Notes: generated by a model from the sequence alone, not told the origin. 64,000 nucleotides of DNA from Escherichia marmotae (GCF_002900365.1 NZ_CP025979.1:1302001-1366000), one strand, 5' to 3'. Shown: positions 26,341-36,631, counted from the first letter of the stretch. Numbers and translations: made by a program.

Positions 26341-26371
26341 AAAGCGTGAGTGCTCCTCACGCTTTATTTTT
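26341..26371 (+). terminator. Intrinsic terminator after csgG
   Basis: AAAGCGTGAG (26341-26350) pairs with CTCACGCTTT (26356-26365), 5-base loop, followed by ATTTTT. It overlaps the 3' end of the convergent ycdZ gene and, having A residues on the left, could act on both strands. Confidence 0.8.
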
Positions 26372-26848
26372 GACTTGTTGCTCTCGCTGAGCGGACTTAG
26401 CACCGCGCGCTGCCAGCCAAAGACCGCTGTTTTTCATCGCGTAGCCAAACACCAACCCAAGCGCCAGAGAGGGTAAAACCAGCTTCCAGTTCCCCTGCCC
26501 GGCAAACGTCGCACATGCGCCGATAAATGTACCAGGGACAAACGACAACAACAGATGTTTAGCCTGAATACACATCAGAAAAGCCACAATCCCCGTTATG
26601 ACATAACCGTGAATTTCCAGATGTGGTGCCAGCGCACTACCGTGAATAATAACCATCGCCCACACCATGCCACTCAGCAACGTTGCAGCGGAGATTGCCA
26701 GTCCTTTCAAACCACCCTGTGGACAGGCAAAGTAGGCCGTGCAGCCCAGGAAACCCGCCCAGCTAAGTAAGCCAAGAGAAACAGCCACCCATCCCCAGAT
26801 ACCGGAGAGAATGCCTGTTGTGATTGCAATAGAGAGAAGTATGTTCAT
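26357..26848 (-). CDS. ycdZ: YcdZ inner-membrane protein (DUF1097)
   Basis: A 163-residue protein with about five or six hydrophobic helices and a basic C-terminal tail. It is of the DUF1097 family and of unknown function. The start MNILLSIAI was chosen over upstream in-frame Met codons because it begins the first helix and gives the known length. Its last codons lie within the csgG terminator hairpin. Confidence 0.88.
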   Translation of the reverse strand: MNILLSIAITTGILSGIWGWVAVSLGLLSWAGFLGCTAYFACPQGGLKGLAISAATLLSGMVWAMVIIHGSALAPHLEIHGYVITGIVAFLMCIQAKHLLLSFVPGTFIGACATFAGQGNWKLVLPSLALGLVFGYAMKNSGLWLAARGAKSAQREQQVKNKA

Positions 26849-26949
26849 GCCGCGCATAATAGCAGAAAACGCGAAATTGAATGAGATCGAGCACACATTT
26901 TATGCAACGGCAAATTATAGATTGCAGTTATAAGTGACGTGAGTCACAT

Positions 26950-27504
26950 TTATTCTTCTGACTGTTCCTCAAGTTCATCCCACATTGCGCTAATGGCATC
27001 GCGGGTCAGCGGTGCCATGGTACGCCAGAACGGCGTGGTCGCATGGGCCTCAACTTTACCGAGAAATACGCCGCACCAGGGCAACAGATACTCGCTGAAC
27101 AGTGTTTCCAGCGCTTCGCTTTCATCTTCTGTTGACTGATCTTCCAACCAGGAAGCTGCCAGCAATAAAGTACCGATATGATCCGCTGGCGTATCCGCTA
27201 ACGGCATCCCGCGTTCGGAAAGAAAAGCACGCACTTCTGCTTCTGTGGCACCCTCAACCCAGGCGCTGCGATAAGGCGAAACTGCGCATTCATCTCCGAC
27301 AAATAGTGCATTGTAATCGGCAGATACTTGCGCCATATCACAGCTTTTCTGCAAGCGCGCCAGTAATTCATCCTGTTCCAGCGGCCAGTTCGCCGCCAGT
27401 TTTCCTTCACGAATCAAGGTAAACAGCGGAACCAGTAAAGGGTCCTGCGGTTGGCGGTAATAGAGCGAACCCAGTACACGACACAGGATAGAAAACTCGT
27501 TCAT
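26950..27504 (-). CDS. ycdY: YcdY, TorD/DmsD-family chaperone
   Basis: A 184-residue all-helical protein of the redox-enzyme maturation chaperone family (TorD/DmsD/NarJ). In E. coli it binds YcdX and increases its phosphatase activity, probably by aiding zinc insertion. The family region LGSLYYRQPQDPLLVPLF...DYNALFVG...VSPYRSAW is visible. It lies 23 bases after ycdX in the same direction. Confidence 0.92.
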   Translation of the reverse strand: MNEFSILCRVLGSLYYRQPQDPLLVPLFTLIREGKLAANWPLEQDELLARLQKSCDMAQVSADYNALFVGDECAVSPYRSAWVEGATEAEVRAFLSERGMPLADTPADHIGTLLLAASWLEDQSTEDESEALETLFSEYLLPWCGVFLGKVEAHATTPFWRTMAPLTRDAISAMWDELEEQSEE

Positions 27505-27527
27505 TAATTTATTTCCGTTAATAACAA

Positions 27528-28265
27528 TTAAAGATCAGCAAATTCTGCAATTGGTGCCATACCGCGAGATTCAAGGAAGTTCAGTAAGCGGCGCGGTGAA
27601 ACATTCAGAATACGCTCTTGCGGAAAATCAACCGCGTCGAGGATTTTACGACACTCTGCAAAGTCCCCCATGGTAAACGCGGTGTGAGAATCCGATCCTA
27701 ACGCGACCCAGCCACCGGCATCGCGCACCGCCGCAGCCACTGCACGGCAGTTTTCTTCACTGCCCTTACGCGAATGTAAGAATGAGGAATTATTAATTTC
27801 CAGCGCCACCTGATATTTAGCCGCTGCTTCGGCAACAGCGTTAAAATCTATGGAATATTTGGGGTTCCCCGGATGGCTTATAATATGCACATTACCACTG
27901 GCAATAGTCGCGATCATCGCTTGCGTGTTAGTGGCTTTATCATGTGGTGCAAAAACTGGTTCATGAAAACCAGCAATGATCAAATCCAGCGACTCAAACA
28001 TTTTGCCGCTGCAGTCAATTTCACCATCAACGTTTTTGATGTTGGCTTCGATTCCACGCAGGATCCCTACCCCATCGACCACTCGCGGCCAGATACGCAT
28101 ATTAATGAAGTGCCAATGGTGCGGTGCATCTTCCATATCCGGGCCATGATCGGTGATCGCAAAAAGTTTAATGCCCTTCTGTTTGGCCTGGGCAATGTAA
28201 TCACTTAATGTGCTATATGCATGCGTACTGGCAACGGTATGCATATGAAGGTCGACGGGATACAT
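27528..28265 (-). CDS. ycdX: YcdX PHP-domain zinc phosphatase
   Basis: A 245-residue PHP-family metallophosphatase with trinuclear zinc ligands: DLHMHTVAS near residue 6, AITDHGPDM near 40, IIAGFHEPVF, HIISHPGNP and ALGSDSHTAF with the closing Asp-His near 192-194. The physiological substrate is unknown; in E. coli it is linked to swarming. It is upstream of its partner chaperone gene ycdY. Confidence 0.93.
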   Translation of the reverse strand: MYPVDLHMHTVASTHAYSTLSDYIAQAKQKGIKLFAITDHGPDMEDAPHHWHFINMRIWPRVVDGVGILRGIEANIKNVDGEIDCSGKMFESLDLIIAGFHEPVFAPHDKATNTQAMIATIASGNVHIISHPGNPKYSIDFNAVAEAAAKYQVALEINNSSFLHSRKGSEENCRAVAAAVRDAGGWVALGSDSHTAFTMGDFAECRKILDAVDFPQERILNVSPRRLLNFLESRGMAPIAEFADL

Positions 28266-28319
28266 AACTCTCTCCTGTATTCAATTACCGCCAAGGATAG
28301 CAGGAATCCGGAAGCTTTA

Positions 28320-29258
28320 TTAGTAGCCTCGAGCGCGATCGACCTGCCCGCTAGCAGTCTCCCCTCGTTCAAGTTGCGTAATGGTGCGTGCAATATACTC
28401 CACCGCTTCAGCAGGTCGGGTAATGGCTGCAACATGTGGTGTTATTGTCACACGTGGATGTTGCCAGAGCCGACTTTCCGACGGTAAGGGTTCACGATTA
28501 AAAACATCCAGCATCGCCGCTTTAACCTTACCGCTATCCAGCGCCGCGAGCAGGTCATCTTCTACTACATGAACGCCACGCGCCAGATTCAGGAGATACG
28601 CGCCATCCGGTAATTTTTCTAATAATTGTTGATTAATAATGCCGGCCGTTTCGGGGGTATTCGGTAGAAGATTAATCAATACGCGGCATTGGCTCAGAAA
28701 TGCGTGCAACTCTTCGCTTCCGGCAAAGCTTTGAACACCAGACCAGGATTTACGAGTGCGACTCCAACAACGCAATGGAAAGCGCCAGGTTCGCAAACTC
28801 TGTGCGACTTTACTGCCCAATACACCAGCCCCCAGAATGCCGATAGTAAAATCTTCCCGGTGATATTCAGGCAGTGGTTGCCAAAGCGAAGCATTTTGTT
28901 GCTCGCGATAATCGTCAAAGCGCCGAAACCAGTGCAACACCTGGCTCACTGCGTACTCCTGCATTTGCTCGCCCATACCGGTATCTTCCAGGCGAAAAAG
29001 CGGAATAGACGGTTTCAACATTTCAGGGTGTGTCTGTAATTTACTCAAAATCGAATCAACACCAGCACCCAACGCGAACACCGCCTTAAGGTCACGCCCT
29101 GCCAGCATCCCGACCGGAGGATGCCAGACCAAAGCATAATCCGCAGGATGATTATCGCCGGTTTCCCATGCTCTGACTCTTGCATGTGGAAGCGATTTCC
29201 CCAGCGCATCAATCCACCATTGGGTATCAAACGTTGGGTGATAAAAGATGATATCCAT
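28320..29258 (-). CDS. ghrA: Glyoxylate/hydroxypyruvate reductase A
   Basis: A 312-residue D-2-hydroxyacid dehydrogenase that reduces glyoxylate and hydroxypyruvate, preferring NADPH. Nucleotide-binding motif GILGAGVLGSKVA near residue 145. The active-site Arg (LLNLARGVHVVEDDLL), Glu (FNREPLP) and His (TPHVAAIT) are visible. Gene order ghrA-ycdX-ycdY-ycdZ is as in E. coli. Confidence 0.95.
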   Translation of the reverse strand: MDIIFYHPTFDTQWWIDALGKSLPHARVRAWETGDNHPADYALVWHPPVGMLAGRDLKAVFALGAGVDSILSKLQTHPEMLKPSIPLFRLEDTGMGEQMQEYAVSQVLHWFRRFDDYREQQNASLWQPLPEYHREDFTIGILGAGVLGSKVAQSLRTWRFPLRCWSRTRKSWSGVQSFAGSEELHAFLSQCRVLINLLPNTPETAGIINQQLLEKLPDGAYLLNLARGVHVVEDDLLAALDSGKVKAAMLDVFNREPLPSESRLWQHPRVTITPHVAAITRPAEAVEYIARTITQLERGETASGQVDRARGY

Positions 29259-29490
29259 ACTGACTCCCGAAAAATCTGAGCGAAATTTATTCGCACTTAT
29301 CGTTATGATCTACAAAGACCACCAGCATAACAAATCAGCGGTCGGTGGCAAAAAAAGCAGATTTCGCTTATTAAAACTGCATATTGATTGAAGTTTGAAT
29401 AAACGCGCGATTTTTTTAAAAAGTTTGTTGACCTCAGGCCATGATTTCCCTAAATTAGCGCCCGTTCCAGCAAGACAGGAACAACAATTT

Positions 29491-29578
29491 GGTGAGGTGT
29501 CCGAGTGGCTGAAGGAGCACGCCTGGAAAGTGTGTATACGGCAACGTATCGGGGGTTCGAATCCCCCCCTCACCGCCA
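29491..29578 (+). tRNA. serX: tRNA-Ser (anticodon GGA)
   Basis: An 88-base class II tRNA with acceptor stem GGTGAGG paired to CCTCACC, then G73 and an encoded CCA end. Anticodon loop CTGGAAA gives GGA. It has a long variable arm (around TGTGTATACGGCAACGTATC) and T-loop GGTTCGAATCC. It corresponds to serX of E. coli and is followed by its own terminator. Confidence 0.95.
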
Positions 29579-29590
29579 TATTTTAAGAAG

Positions 29591-29619
29591 AGCTCGTACG
29601 AAAGTACGGGCTTTTTTTT
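29591..29619 (+). terminator. Intrinsic terminator of the tRNA-Ser gene
   Basis: AGCTCGTAC (29591-29599) pairs with GTACGGGCT (29604-29612, with one G-T pair) around GAAA, followed by eight T residues. Confidence 0.8.
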
Positions 29620-29679
29620 CGCATATTACATACACCGGGGGGGATGAGAAGCCCCGACCGGGGTTCTCAGATTGTTGAC

Positions 29680-29812
29680 ACTGTGCGCTTTGTTCATGCC
29701 GGATGTGGCATGAACGTCTTATCCGCCCCACAAAATCTCGCAAATTCAATACATTGTGATTATCTTGTAGGTCTGATAAGCGTAGCGCATCAGGCATCTT
29801 ACGTTTGTCATC
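29680..29812. repeat. BIME-1/RIP-type repeat between serX and phoH
   Basis: A mosaic of REP (gccggatgtggcatgaacg), an IHF-site-like linker (caaattcaatacattgtg) and an inverted REP arm (gtaggtctgataagcgtagc then gcatcaggcat). The same composite, including the preceding ttgttgaca-tgcgctttgttcatg string, recurs at 42900-43030. The RIP/RIB class binds IHF. Confidence 0.75.
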
Positions 29813-29817
29813 AATCT

Positions 29818-29842
29818 CAAAGCCCGGCTCGCCCGGGCTTTG
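29818..29842 (-). terminator. Terminator hairpin after phoH
   Basis: CAAAGCCCGG (29818-29827) pairs with CCGGGCTTTG (29833-29842). For the minus strand it lies 15 bases beyond the phoH stop. The T stretch is short. Confidence 0.6.
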
Positions 29843-29856
29843 AACCAATAATACAC

Positions 29857-30645
29857 TTAGCTGTAAGCATGTAGCGTTCGTTGGCAAAGTGCCGAACGTA
29901 CGCAATCATCTTTGCCGAATCGGACAATCCCGATCATCTCATCTTCTTCAAAACGTTCCAGAGCGTCACTTAATCCGGATCGCACGCCGCGAGGTAAATC
30001 GCATTGCGTGATATCACCGTTGACGATAACCGTCACGTTTTCCCCGAGGCGGGTTAAAAACATTTTCATTTGCGCGGCAGTCACATTCTGCGCCTCGTCA
30101 AGAATGACAACTGCATTTTCAAAGGTACGTCCACGCATGTAGGCGAACGGCGCGATTTCCACCTTCCCTATTTCCGGTCGCAGGCAATACTGCATAAAGG
30201 AAGCCCCCAGGCGCCGGACAAGCACGTCATAGACCGGGCGAAAATAAGGAGCAAACTTTTCTGCAATATCTCCAGGTAAGAAGCCAAGATCTTCATCGGC
30301 CTGCAATACTGGACGGGTGACGATAATCCTGTCGACATCCTTATGAATCAGAGCCTCTGCCGCTTTTGCAGCACTGATCCAGGTTTTGCCGCACCCGGCT
30401 TCGCCAGTGGCAAATATAAGCTGCTTACTCTCAATAGCCTTCAGATAGTGCAATTGCGCTTCATTTCGCGCGGCGATTGGCGAAGTATCACGACTGTCGC
30501 GAGCCATGCCAATGGCTTCTACGCCGCTCATCTGCACAAGCGAGGTGACCGATTCTTCTTCACGCTGTTTATGGCTACGCGAATCCCGTCTCAGCACACG
30601 TTTTGCCTCGCGACGAGCTTTGATCACTGCTTTTTGTCTTCCCAT
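29857..30645 (-). CDS. phoH: PhoH, phosphate starvation-inducible ATPase
   Basis: A 262-residue PhoH-family P-loop ATPase: Walker A ATGEAGCGKTWIS near residue 82, Walker B VVILDEAQN near 185, plus RNA-helicase-like motifs. The start is taken at MGRQKAV because AGGTG lies 7 bases upstream. The 92-residue N-terminal extension annotated in K-12 is out of frame here (that frame stops at 30624). The gene probably belongs to the Pho regulon, given a Pho box far upstream at 31070-31087. Its cellular role is still uncertain; RNA-related functions are proposed. Confidence 0.93.
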   Translation of the reverse strand: MGRQKAVIKARREAKRVLRRDSRSHKQREEESVTSLVQMSGVEAIGMARDSRDTSPIAARNEAQLHYLKAIESKQLIFATGEAGCGKTWISAAKAAEALIHKDVDRIIVTRPVLQADEDLGFLPGDIAEKFAPYFRPVYDVLVRRLGASFMQYCLRPEIGKVEIAPFAYMRGRTFENAVVILDEAQNVTAAQMKMFLTRLGENVTVIVNGDITQCDLPRGVRSGLSDALERFEEDEMIGIVRFGKDDCVRSALCQRTLHAYS

Positions 30646-31069
30646 GGAGAGCACCTTGAGTTGTTTGTATTCATCACACGCGCCGTTGGCAGCGCGATTA
30701 TGCGCACGAACATCAGAGGGTTGGCTTCCTTGTAAGCCATAGTTTGCTTTTGGAAATAACACCGAAAACGGCTACGCGCACCGTTAAAGGCGTCGGTAAC
30801 ACGAATAAAGAAAGGAAGTGGATGAGAATGTAGAGTGACGCAGTTGCTACCGGAGGAGAAGTCTCCGCGTTTAGTCGAGCGTTGATTGTCAAAAACATGT
30901 CCAGTACAGGACGTTACCATCCGCGATCTCCATAGTGACTGTCTATCACTGCCGGGAACTACCGCTGTTACATAATAAGTACAACAGATCTCTTATTCAT
31001 TGCAACGATATATTTACTTATATTTAACTATAAACCACCATTTTGATGACATTAGCTTGTATCGCAAAG

Positions 31070-31087
31070 ATGACAGTGTGATGACAA
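31070..31087 (-). promoter_or_regulatory. Pho box upstream of phoH
   Basis: On the minus strand TTGTCAT-CACA-CTGTCAT: two 7-base direct repeats spaced by 4 bases, matching the PhoB-binding consensus CTGTCAT repeats. A third related TGTCATC follows near 31045-31051. It implies PhoB-dependent transcription with a leader of about 400 bases before the phoH start. Confidence 0.8.
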
Positions 31088-31131
31088 AAACGAGCAATTT
31101 GGGTCGATATTAGTGTGCTCTGTACCCTAAC

Positions 31132-31188
31132 CGTAGGCCTGATAAGACGCGCAAGCGTCGCATCAGAGCACGAACACCAGATGCGGCG
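31132..31188. repeat. REP sequence downstream of efeB
   Basis: The REP string cgtaggcctgataagacgc with gcgtcgcatcag, followed by an inverted ccagatgcggcgtaaac arm. It sits 10 bases beyond the efeB stop. Confidence 0.7.
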
Positions 31189-31198
31189 TAAACAAACA

Positions 31199-32470
31199 TT
31201 AAACCCGCAATAACGCGCTTCCCAGGTAATCGTTCGCATCCTTCACCCCCGGCAGCGCAAAAAAATACCCCCCGCCGATGGGTTTGACGTATTCCTCCAG
31301 AGCCTCGCCATTCAGCCTTTTTTGAACTGTCAGGAAGCCTTTTTCCAGATCGTGTTGGTAGCAGACAAACAAAAGCCCCATATCAAGTTGCCCGGAGTTG
31401 GTGACACCCAACGAATAACTGTAGCCGCGACGCAGCATCAGGCTGGACTCACTCTCTGGCGTGCGGGGATTCGCCAGCCGGATATGGCTGTCCAGCGCAA
31501 TCACCTTCCCTTCAGGGTCACTGGCGTAATCCGGTACATCATGCTCATGCTGCATACCCAGCGGTGCACCGGTTTGTTTATCTCGACCAAAAATCGTCTG
31601 CTGCTCTTTCAGTGGTGTTCTGTCCCAAAACTCCACCCGAAACTGAATTAAACGCACGGCCTGGTAGCTGCCACCAATAGTCCAGGCTGGCTCCTGCTGA
31701 TCTGCCGTTACCCACACCACTTTTTGCATCAGTTTCGTATTCTGGCTGTCGGGATTGGCGGTGCCATCTTTGAAGCCCAGCAAATTAATCGGCGTCTCTT
31801 TGCCTTTGCTACGCGCCGCATGATCGGAAATAAACCCTTCCCGTTTCCAGCGAACGCTGAGTAAATCTGGCGTGTGTTTAATGATATCGCGCAGCGCATG
31901 GATCACCGTGTCCTGGGTGTTAGCGCAAATCTGCAACAGCACATCACCATGACATAATGCTGCATCCAGCGAGTCGTTAGGGAAACGCGTCATCTTCTGC
32001 AACTTTTTCGGCATCTGCAACGCAAGGCCAAACCGCTCATCAAACAACGAATGCCCCACAGACAGTGTAATAGTGAGATTATCAGGCGCAATGTATCCGC
32101 CGAGAATGCCGGAATCGAGTGGCGGCAAGCGAGGATTGGGCGTTTCTGGTGCCACTCCGCCCTGAGTCAGAAAAGCAAACCGCTGAGTCAGCAAACGAAA
32201 CAGCCGCTCAAGATCGGCTTTATCGCTGGCCAGCACATCAAACGCCACCAGCATCATTGCAGCTTGCTGTGGTGTCAGAATGCCCGCCTGATGCTCACCA
32301 TAAAAAGGTTGTTTCTCATTGCGCGCTTCTGGCGAAAGCGTACCCGGCGCACTTTGCACTTTTTGCGCATGAGCGACCGGGCAACTCCCTGCCAGCGCCA
32401 GCGCGCCAATCCCTTTAAGTAAACGTCGGCGTGACGGTTCATTCACGCCGTTTTCATTTTTGTACTGCAT
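31199..32470 (-). CDS. efeB: EfeB deferrochelatase/DyP-type peroxidase
   Basis: A 423-residue Tat-exported heme peroxidase of the EfeUOB iron system. It has been reported to oxidise iron or to release iron from heme at low pH. The twin-arginine signal is SRRRLLKGIGALALAG. The DyP GFKDGTANP motif (GxxDG with the catalytic Asp) is near residue 230, and the proximal His region lies later in the chain. It is the last gene of the operon, 5 bases after efeO. Confidence 0.95.
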   Translation of the reverse strand: MQYKNENGVNEPSRRRLLKGIGALALAGSCPVAHAQKVQSAPGTLSPEARNEKQPFYGEHQAGILTPQQAAMMLVAFDVLASDKADLERLFRLLTQRFAFLTQGGVAPETPNPRLPPLDSGILGGYIAPDNLTITLSVGHSLFDERFGLALQMPKKLQKMTRFPNDSLDAALCHGDVLLQICANTQDTVIHALRDIIKHTPDLLSVRWKREGFISDHAARSKGKETPINLLGFKDGTANPDSQNTKLMQKVVWVTADQQEPAWTIGGSYQAVRLIQFRVEFWDRTPLKEQQTIFGRDKQTGAPLGMQHEHDVPDYASDPEGKVIALDSHIRLANPRTPESESSLMLRRGYSYSLGVTNSGQLDMGLLFVCYQHDLEKGFLTVQKRLNGEALEEYVKPIGGGYFFALPGVKDANDYLGSALLRV

Positions 32471-32475
32471 AACGC

Positions 32476-33603
32476 TTAATCCAGTCCCAGCACACCGCGA
32501 AGTTGCGCCAGATCTTCTGCCAGCGCAGTAATCGGCCCTTTCAGCGCGTTACGGTCGGCATCGGTCAGCTTATCGTAGGTTTCAAAACCGTCTTTAGTTC
32601 GATATTTCGCCAGAATGGTATCGACTTTTTTGAAGTTGACGTCAACTTTCGCCAGCAGTTCAGGATTAGCTTTTTGTAATTGTGGACGCAGCAGATCGAC
32701 AATTTTCTGAGAGCCTTCAATATTTGCCTGGAAGTCCCACAGATCGGTATGGCTGTAGCGATCTTCTTCACCACTGATTTTGCTGGCTGCCACTTCTTCG
32801 ATCAGCCCGGCTGCGCCACCAACGACTTTTGATGGCGGGAAAGCCAGTTCACTGATACGTTTTTGCAAATCGACCACATCGGTATAAAGCTGGTCAGCGT
32901 ACTTATCCATCCCTTTGGTGGTGTTGTCGCCAAACAGCGCTTTTTCCAGACGGTGGAAACCGGTGAATTTCGGGTCAGCCGCTTTTTGTTCGTAATCATC
33001 CTCACGCGCGTCAATGCTGCCATCCAGATCAGAGAACAGTTCAGCGATTGGTTCAATGCGCTCATAGTGCTGGCGCGTCGGGGCATACAGTGCTTTGGCT
33101 TTTTCGATATCACCTGCTTTGATGGCGTCGGTAAAGGCTTTGGTATCGGTAACCAGTTGCGCGGTTTCCGCCATGACATACGCTTTATATTCGGTAATTG
33201 CACCGCCAAGACTTAACAGCGCATCGCTTTGCGCCGCATCCGCCGTCGCCTCGCCTTTGACGATCAACTTCCCTTTCGGGTTAGTCAGCAGACCGCAGGT
33301 CATATCGTATTCACCTGGCTGTAAATTCGCCGTCATTTTCTGGCTAAAACCAGGGGCGATATTTTCCCGCTCTTCCACCACCATCACACCTTTGAGGATC
33401 TCCCACTCCAGTGCCTTCTGGCTGTGATTCTGAATAATGAACTGCGTTTTACCGGCGTTGACCGTAATGGTCATCGGTTCGCACTGTTTATCCGTCACAG
33501 TTACTTTGACCTGCGGAACATCAGCAGCGTTAGCCATAAAAGCGGTGGAGAAAAGCGCAGCCACGCTCAGGTACAGTGCGCTACGGCGGAAGTTAATGGT
33601 CAT
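32476..33603 (-). CDS. efeO: EfeO periplasmic iron-binding component
   Basis: A 375-residue periplasmic protein with a signal peptide (to about FMANA), an N-terminal cupredoxin-like domain and a C-terminal M75-peptidase-type domain with the HXXE motif in GFHRLEKALFGDN, the proposed metal site. It supplies ferrous or ferric iron to EfeU. It lies between efeU and efeB in the same direction. Confidence 0.95.
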   Translation of the reverse strand: MTINFRRSALYLSVAALFSTAFMANAADVPQVKVTVTDKQCEPMTITVNAGKTQFIIQNHSQKALEWEILKGVMVVEERENIAPGFSQKMTANLQPGEYDMTCGLLTNPKGKLIVKGEATADAAQSDALLSLGGAITEYKAYVMAETAQLVTDTKAFTDAIKAGDIEKAKALYAPTRQHYERIEPIAELFSDLDGSIDAREDDYEQKAADPKFTGFHRLEKALFGDNTTKGMDKYADQLYTDVVDLQKRISELAFPPSKVVGGAAGLIEEVAASKISGEEDRYSHTDLWDFQANIEGSQKIVDLLRPQLQKANPELLAKVDVNFKKVDTILAKYRTKDGFETYDKLTDADRNALKGPITALAEDLAQLRGVLGLD

Positions 33604-33660
33604 GACGAGACTATCCCTTTAAAGTATGTTGTAACTAAGTAAGAGTTTGCGTCATATTCG

Positions 33661-34491
33661 TTACACGGAGCGAGACGCTGTCGTACCGGTACGTGGCGGC
33701 AGAGCAAACGCCACCAGCGCCGGGATGAGATAAATAAACCAGACGGCCACTTCGCTGACGCTGGGCGCTTCCTGATAACCAAAAATACCTTCCATCAGCG
33801 TACCGAACAGAGAGTGAGTTGAGAGCACCGCGCTCATATCGAAGGCGATTTCCTGGAAGTGGTTCCACAGTCCGGCTTCATGAAATGCGCGAATGGCACC
33901 AGCGGCCAGCCCTGCGGCGACGAAGAGGATAAACAGGCTCGTCCATTTGAAAAATGCGCCAAGATTCAGGCGAATCCCCCCCCAGTAGAGCAAGAAACCG
34001 AGCACTACGGCAGTAGCGAGACCAAGCATTGCGCCCAGCGGCGGCCAAATCCCGACATCCTGTTGAAATGCCGCCAGCAAGAAAAAGACCGACTCCAGCC
34101 CTTCCCTTGCAACGGCCAAAAAGACCATCATCACCAGCGCCCAGCCGTGATGGTTTCCGCGCTGCAATGCGCTATCGACCGCCTGTTCCAGTTGCACTTT
34201 GACGTTGCGCGACACTTTGCGCATCCAGAAAACCATCCAGGTGAGGATCACCACGGCAATCACCGCCACGATACCTTCAAACAGTTCTTGTTCTTTTTGT
34301 GGGAATTCGCCGGTGGTTTCATTAATGAAGATGCCCAGTCCCAGGCACAACGCGGCGGCAAGCAACACGCCAATCCACATCACACCAATCCATCGGCCCC
34401 GCTGGGTACGCTTAAGATAGCTGGCAATCAAACTAACAATCAGCGCGGCTTCAAGTCCTTCGCGCAACATAATGAGAAACGGAACAAACAT
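33661..34491 (-). CDS. efeU: EfeU iron permease, intact
   Basis: A 276-residue Ftr1/OFeT-type inner-membrane iron permease with seven hydrophobic helices. Two REGLE motifs, LREGLEAALIV near residue 10 and AREGLESVFFL near 130, supply the iron-binding Glu residues. In K-12 the gene is frameshifted and the system silent; here the frame is complete, so EfeUOB should be functional. The start MFVPFLIMLREG was preferred over the GTG-GGT upstream extension. Fur-box-like sequences lie 60-130 bases upstream. Confidence 0.94.
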   Translation of the reverse strand: MFVPFLIMLREGLEAALIVSLIASYLKRTQRGRWIGVMWIGVLLAAALCLGLGIFINETTGEFPQKEQELFEGIVAVIAVVILTWMVFWMRKVSRNVKVQLEQAVDSALQRGNHHGWALVMMVFLAVAREGLESVFFLLAAFQQDVGIWPPLGAMLGLATAVVLGFLLYWGGIRLNLGAFFKWTSLFILFVAAGLAAGAIRAFHEAGLWNHFQEIAFDMSAVLSTHSLFGTLMEGIFGYQEAPSVSEVAVWFIYLIPALVAFALPPRTGTTASRSV

Positions 34492-34550
34492 GCCACCCAC
34501 CCTTAAACGTTTTTCTGAGTCAATCTATGCAAAGAAAAGTAAATCGCAGT

Positions 34551-34569
34551 GATAGCGATTATCATTACG
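34551..34569 (-). promoter_or_regulatory. Fur box upstream of efeU
   Basis: GATAGCGATTATCATTACG matches the 19-base Fur consensus (GATAATGATAATCATTATC) at most positions. A second GATAATGATAATGAAATGT half-site array lies at 34598-34616. Iron repression of efeUOB through Fur is known in E. coli. Confidence 0.75.
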
Positions 34570-34701
34570 GCGAAGGAAAACACAAGCGAAATGTAGTGAT
34601 AATGATAATGAAATGTAAAAATACTTTGAAAGAAAACACAGAGGGCAATCACTGATTGCCCTCTGCCTGCTGCCTGTTATGTTTCGGTAAAACGCCTTCC
34701 C

Positions 34702-36210
<1,509 letters not shown>

Positions 36211-36397
36211 CTAAAGTCTCCAAAAAAATATTATCGGCAATGTCGAAACTTGCCGTTATATCTGCCACCGGAACGGGGTAACAGAGTTTATGTTTACCAG
36301 GGCGACCGTATCCTGCCGTAAGCGCTGGTTATTCACAATCGATTTAACACATCATTTACATCAATTTTTATTACCCAGCGATACTATTTTCCATCAG

Positions 36398-36606
36398 GTT
36401 GCACTCCCTCACATTTTTTGCGGTTGCACCTTTCAAAAATGTTAACTGCCGCAGAGAAAAAGTCTGCGTTACTTTTTTAATTCCTGTCATAACGATTACT
36501 TTTATTAACATTTCATTCATTTTTAAGCTTGTTACGCAGGTCACATTTAACGCAGTTGCACAAAGTTGCAACATAATGGATATTTCACGATAACGTTAAG
36601 TTGCAC
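36398..36606. promoter_or_regulatory. put control region with five PutA operators
   Basis: GTTGCA motifs occur at 36398, 36423, 36555, 36565 and 36600 in the 421-base putP/putA gap (36211-36631). PutA uses its N-terminal ribbon-helix-helix domain to bind such GTTGCA sites and repress both genes without proline. The number matches the known E. coli control region. Confidence 0.85.
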
Positions 36607-36631
36607 CTTTCAGAACAACAGGAGTAATGGC

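Larger units (their letters stand above)
30646..31198. other. phoH leader and efeB/phoH spacer
   Basis: 553 bases without a supported gene. It contains the Pho box, a stretch (30646-30920) corresponding to the former N-terminal extension of PhoH in K-12 that is frame-broken here, and a REP palindrome next to efeB. Confidence 0.55.

Noticed and set aside
29491..29578. tRNA-Ser as an active integration site
   Set aside because: No integrase gene, no duplicated 3' tRNA segment and no foreign genes are seen in the following 278 bases.
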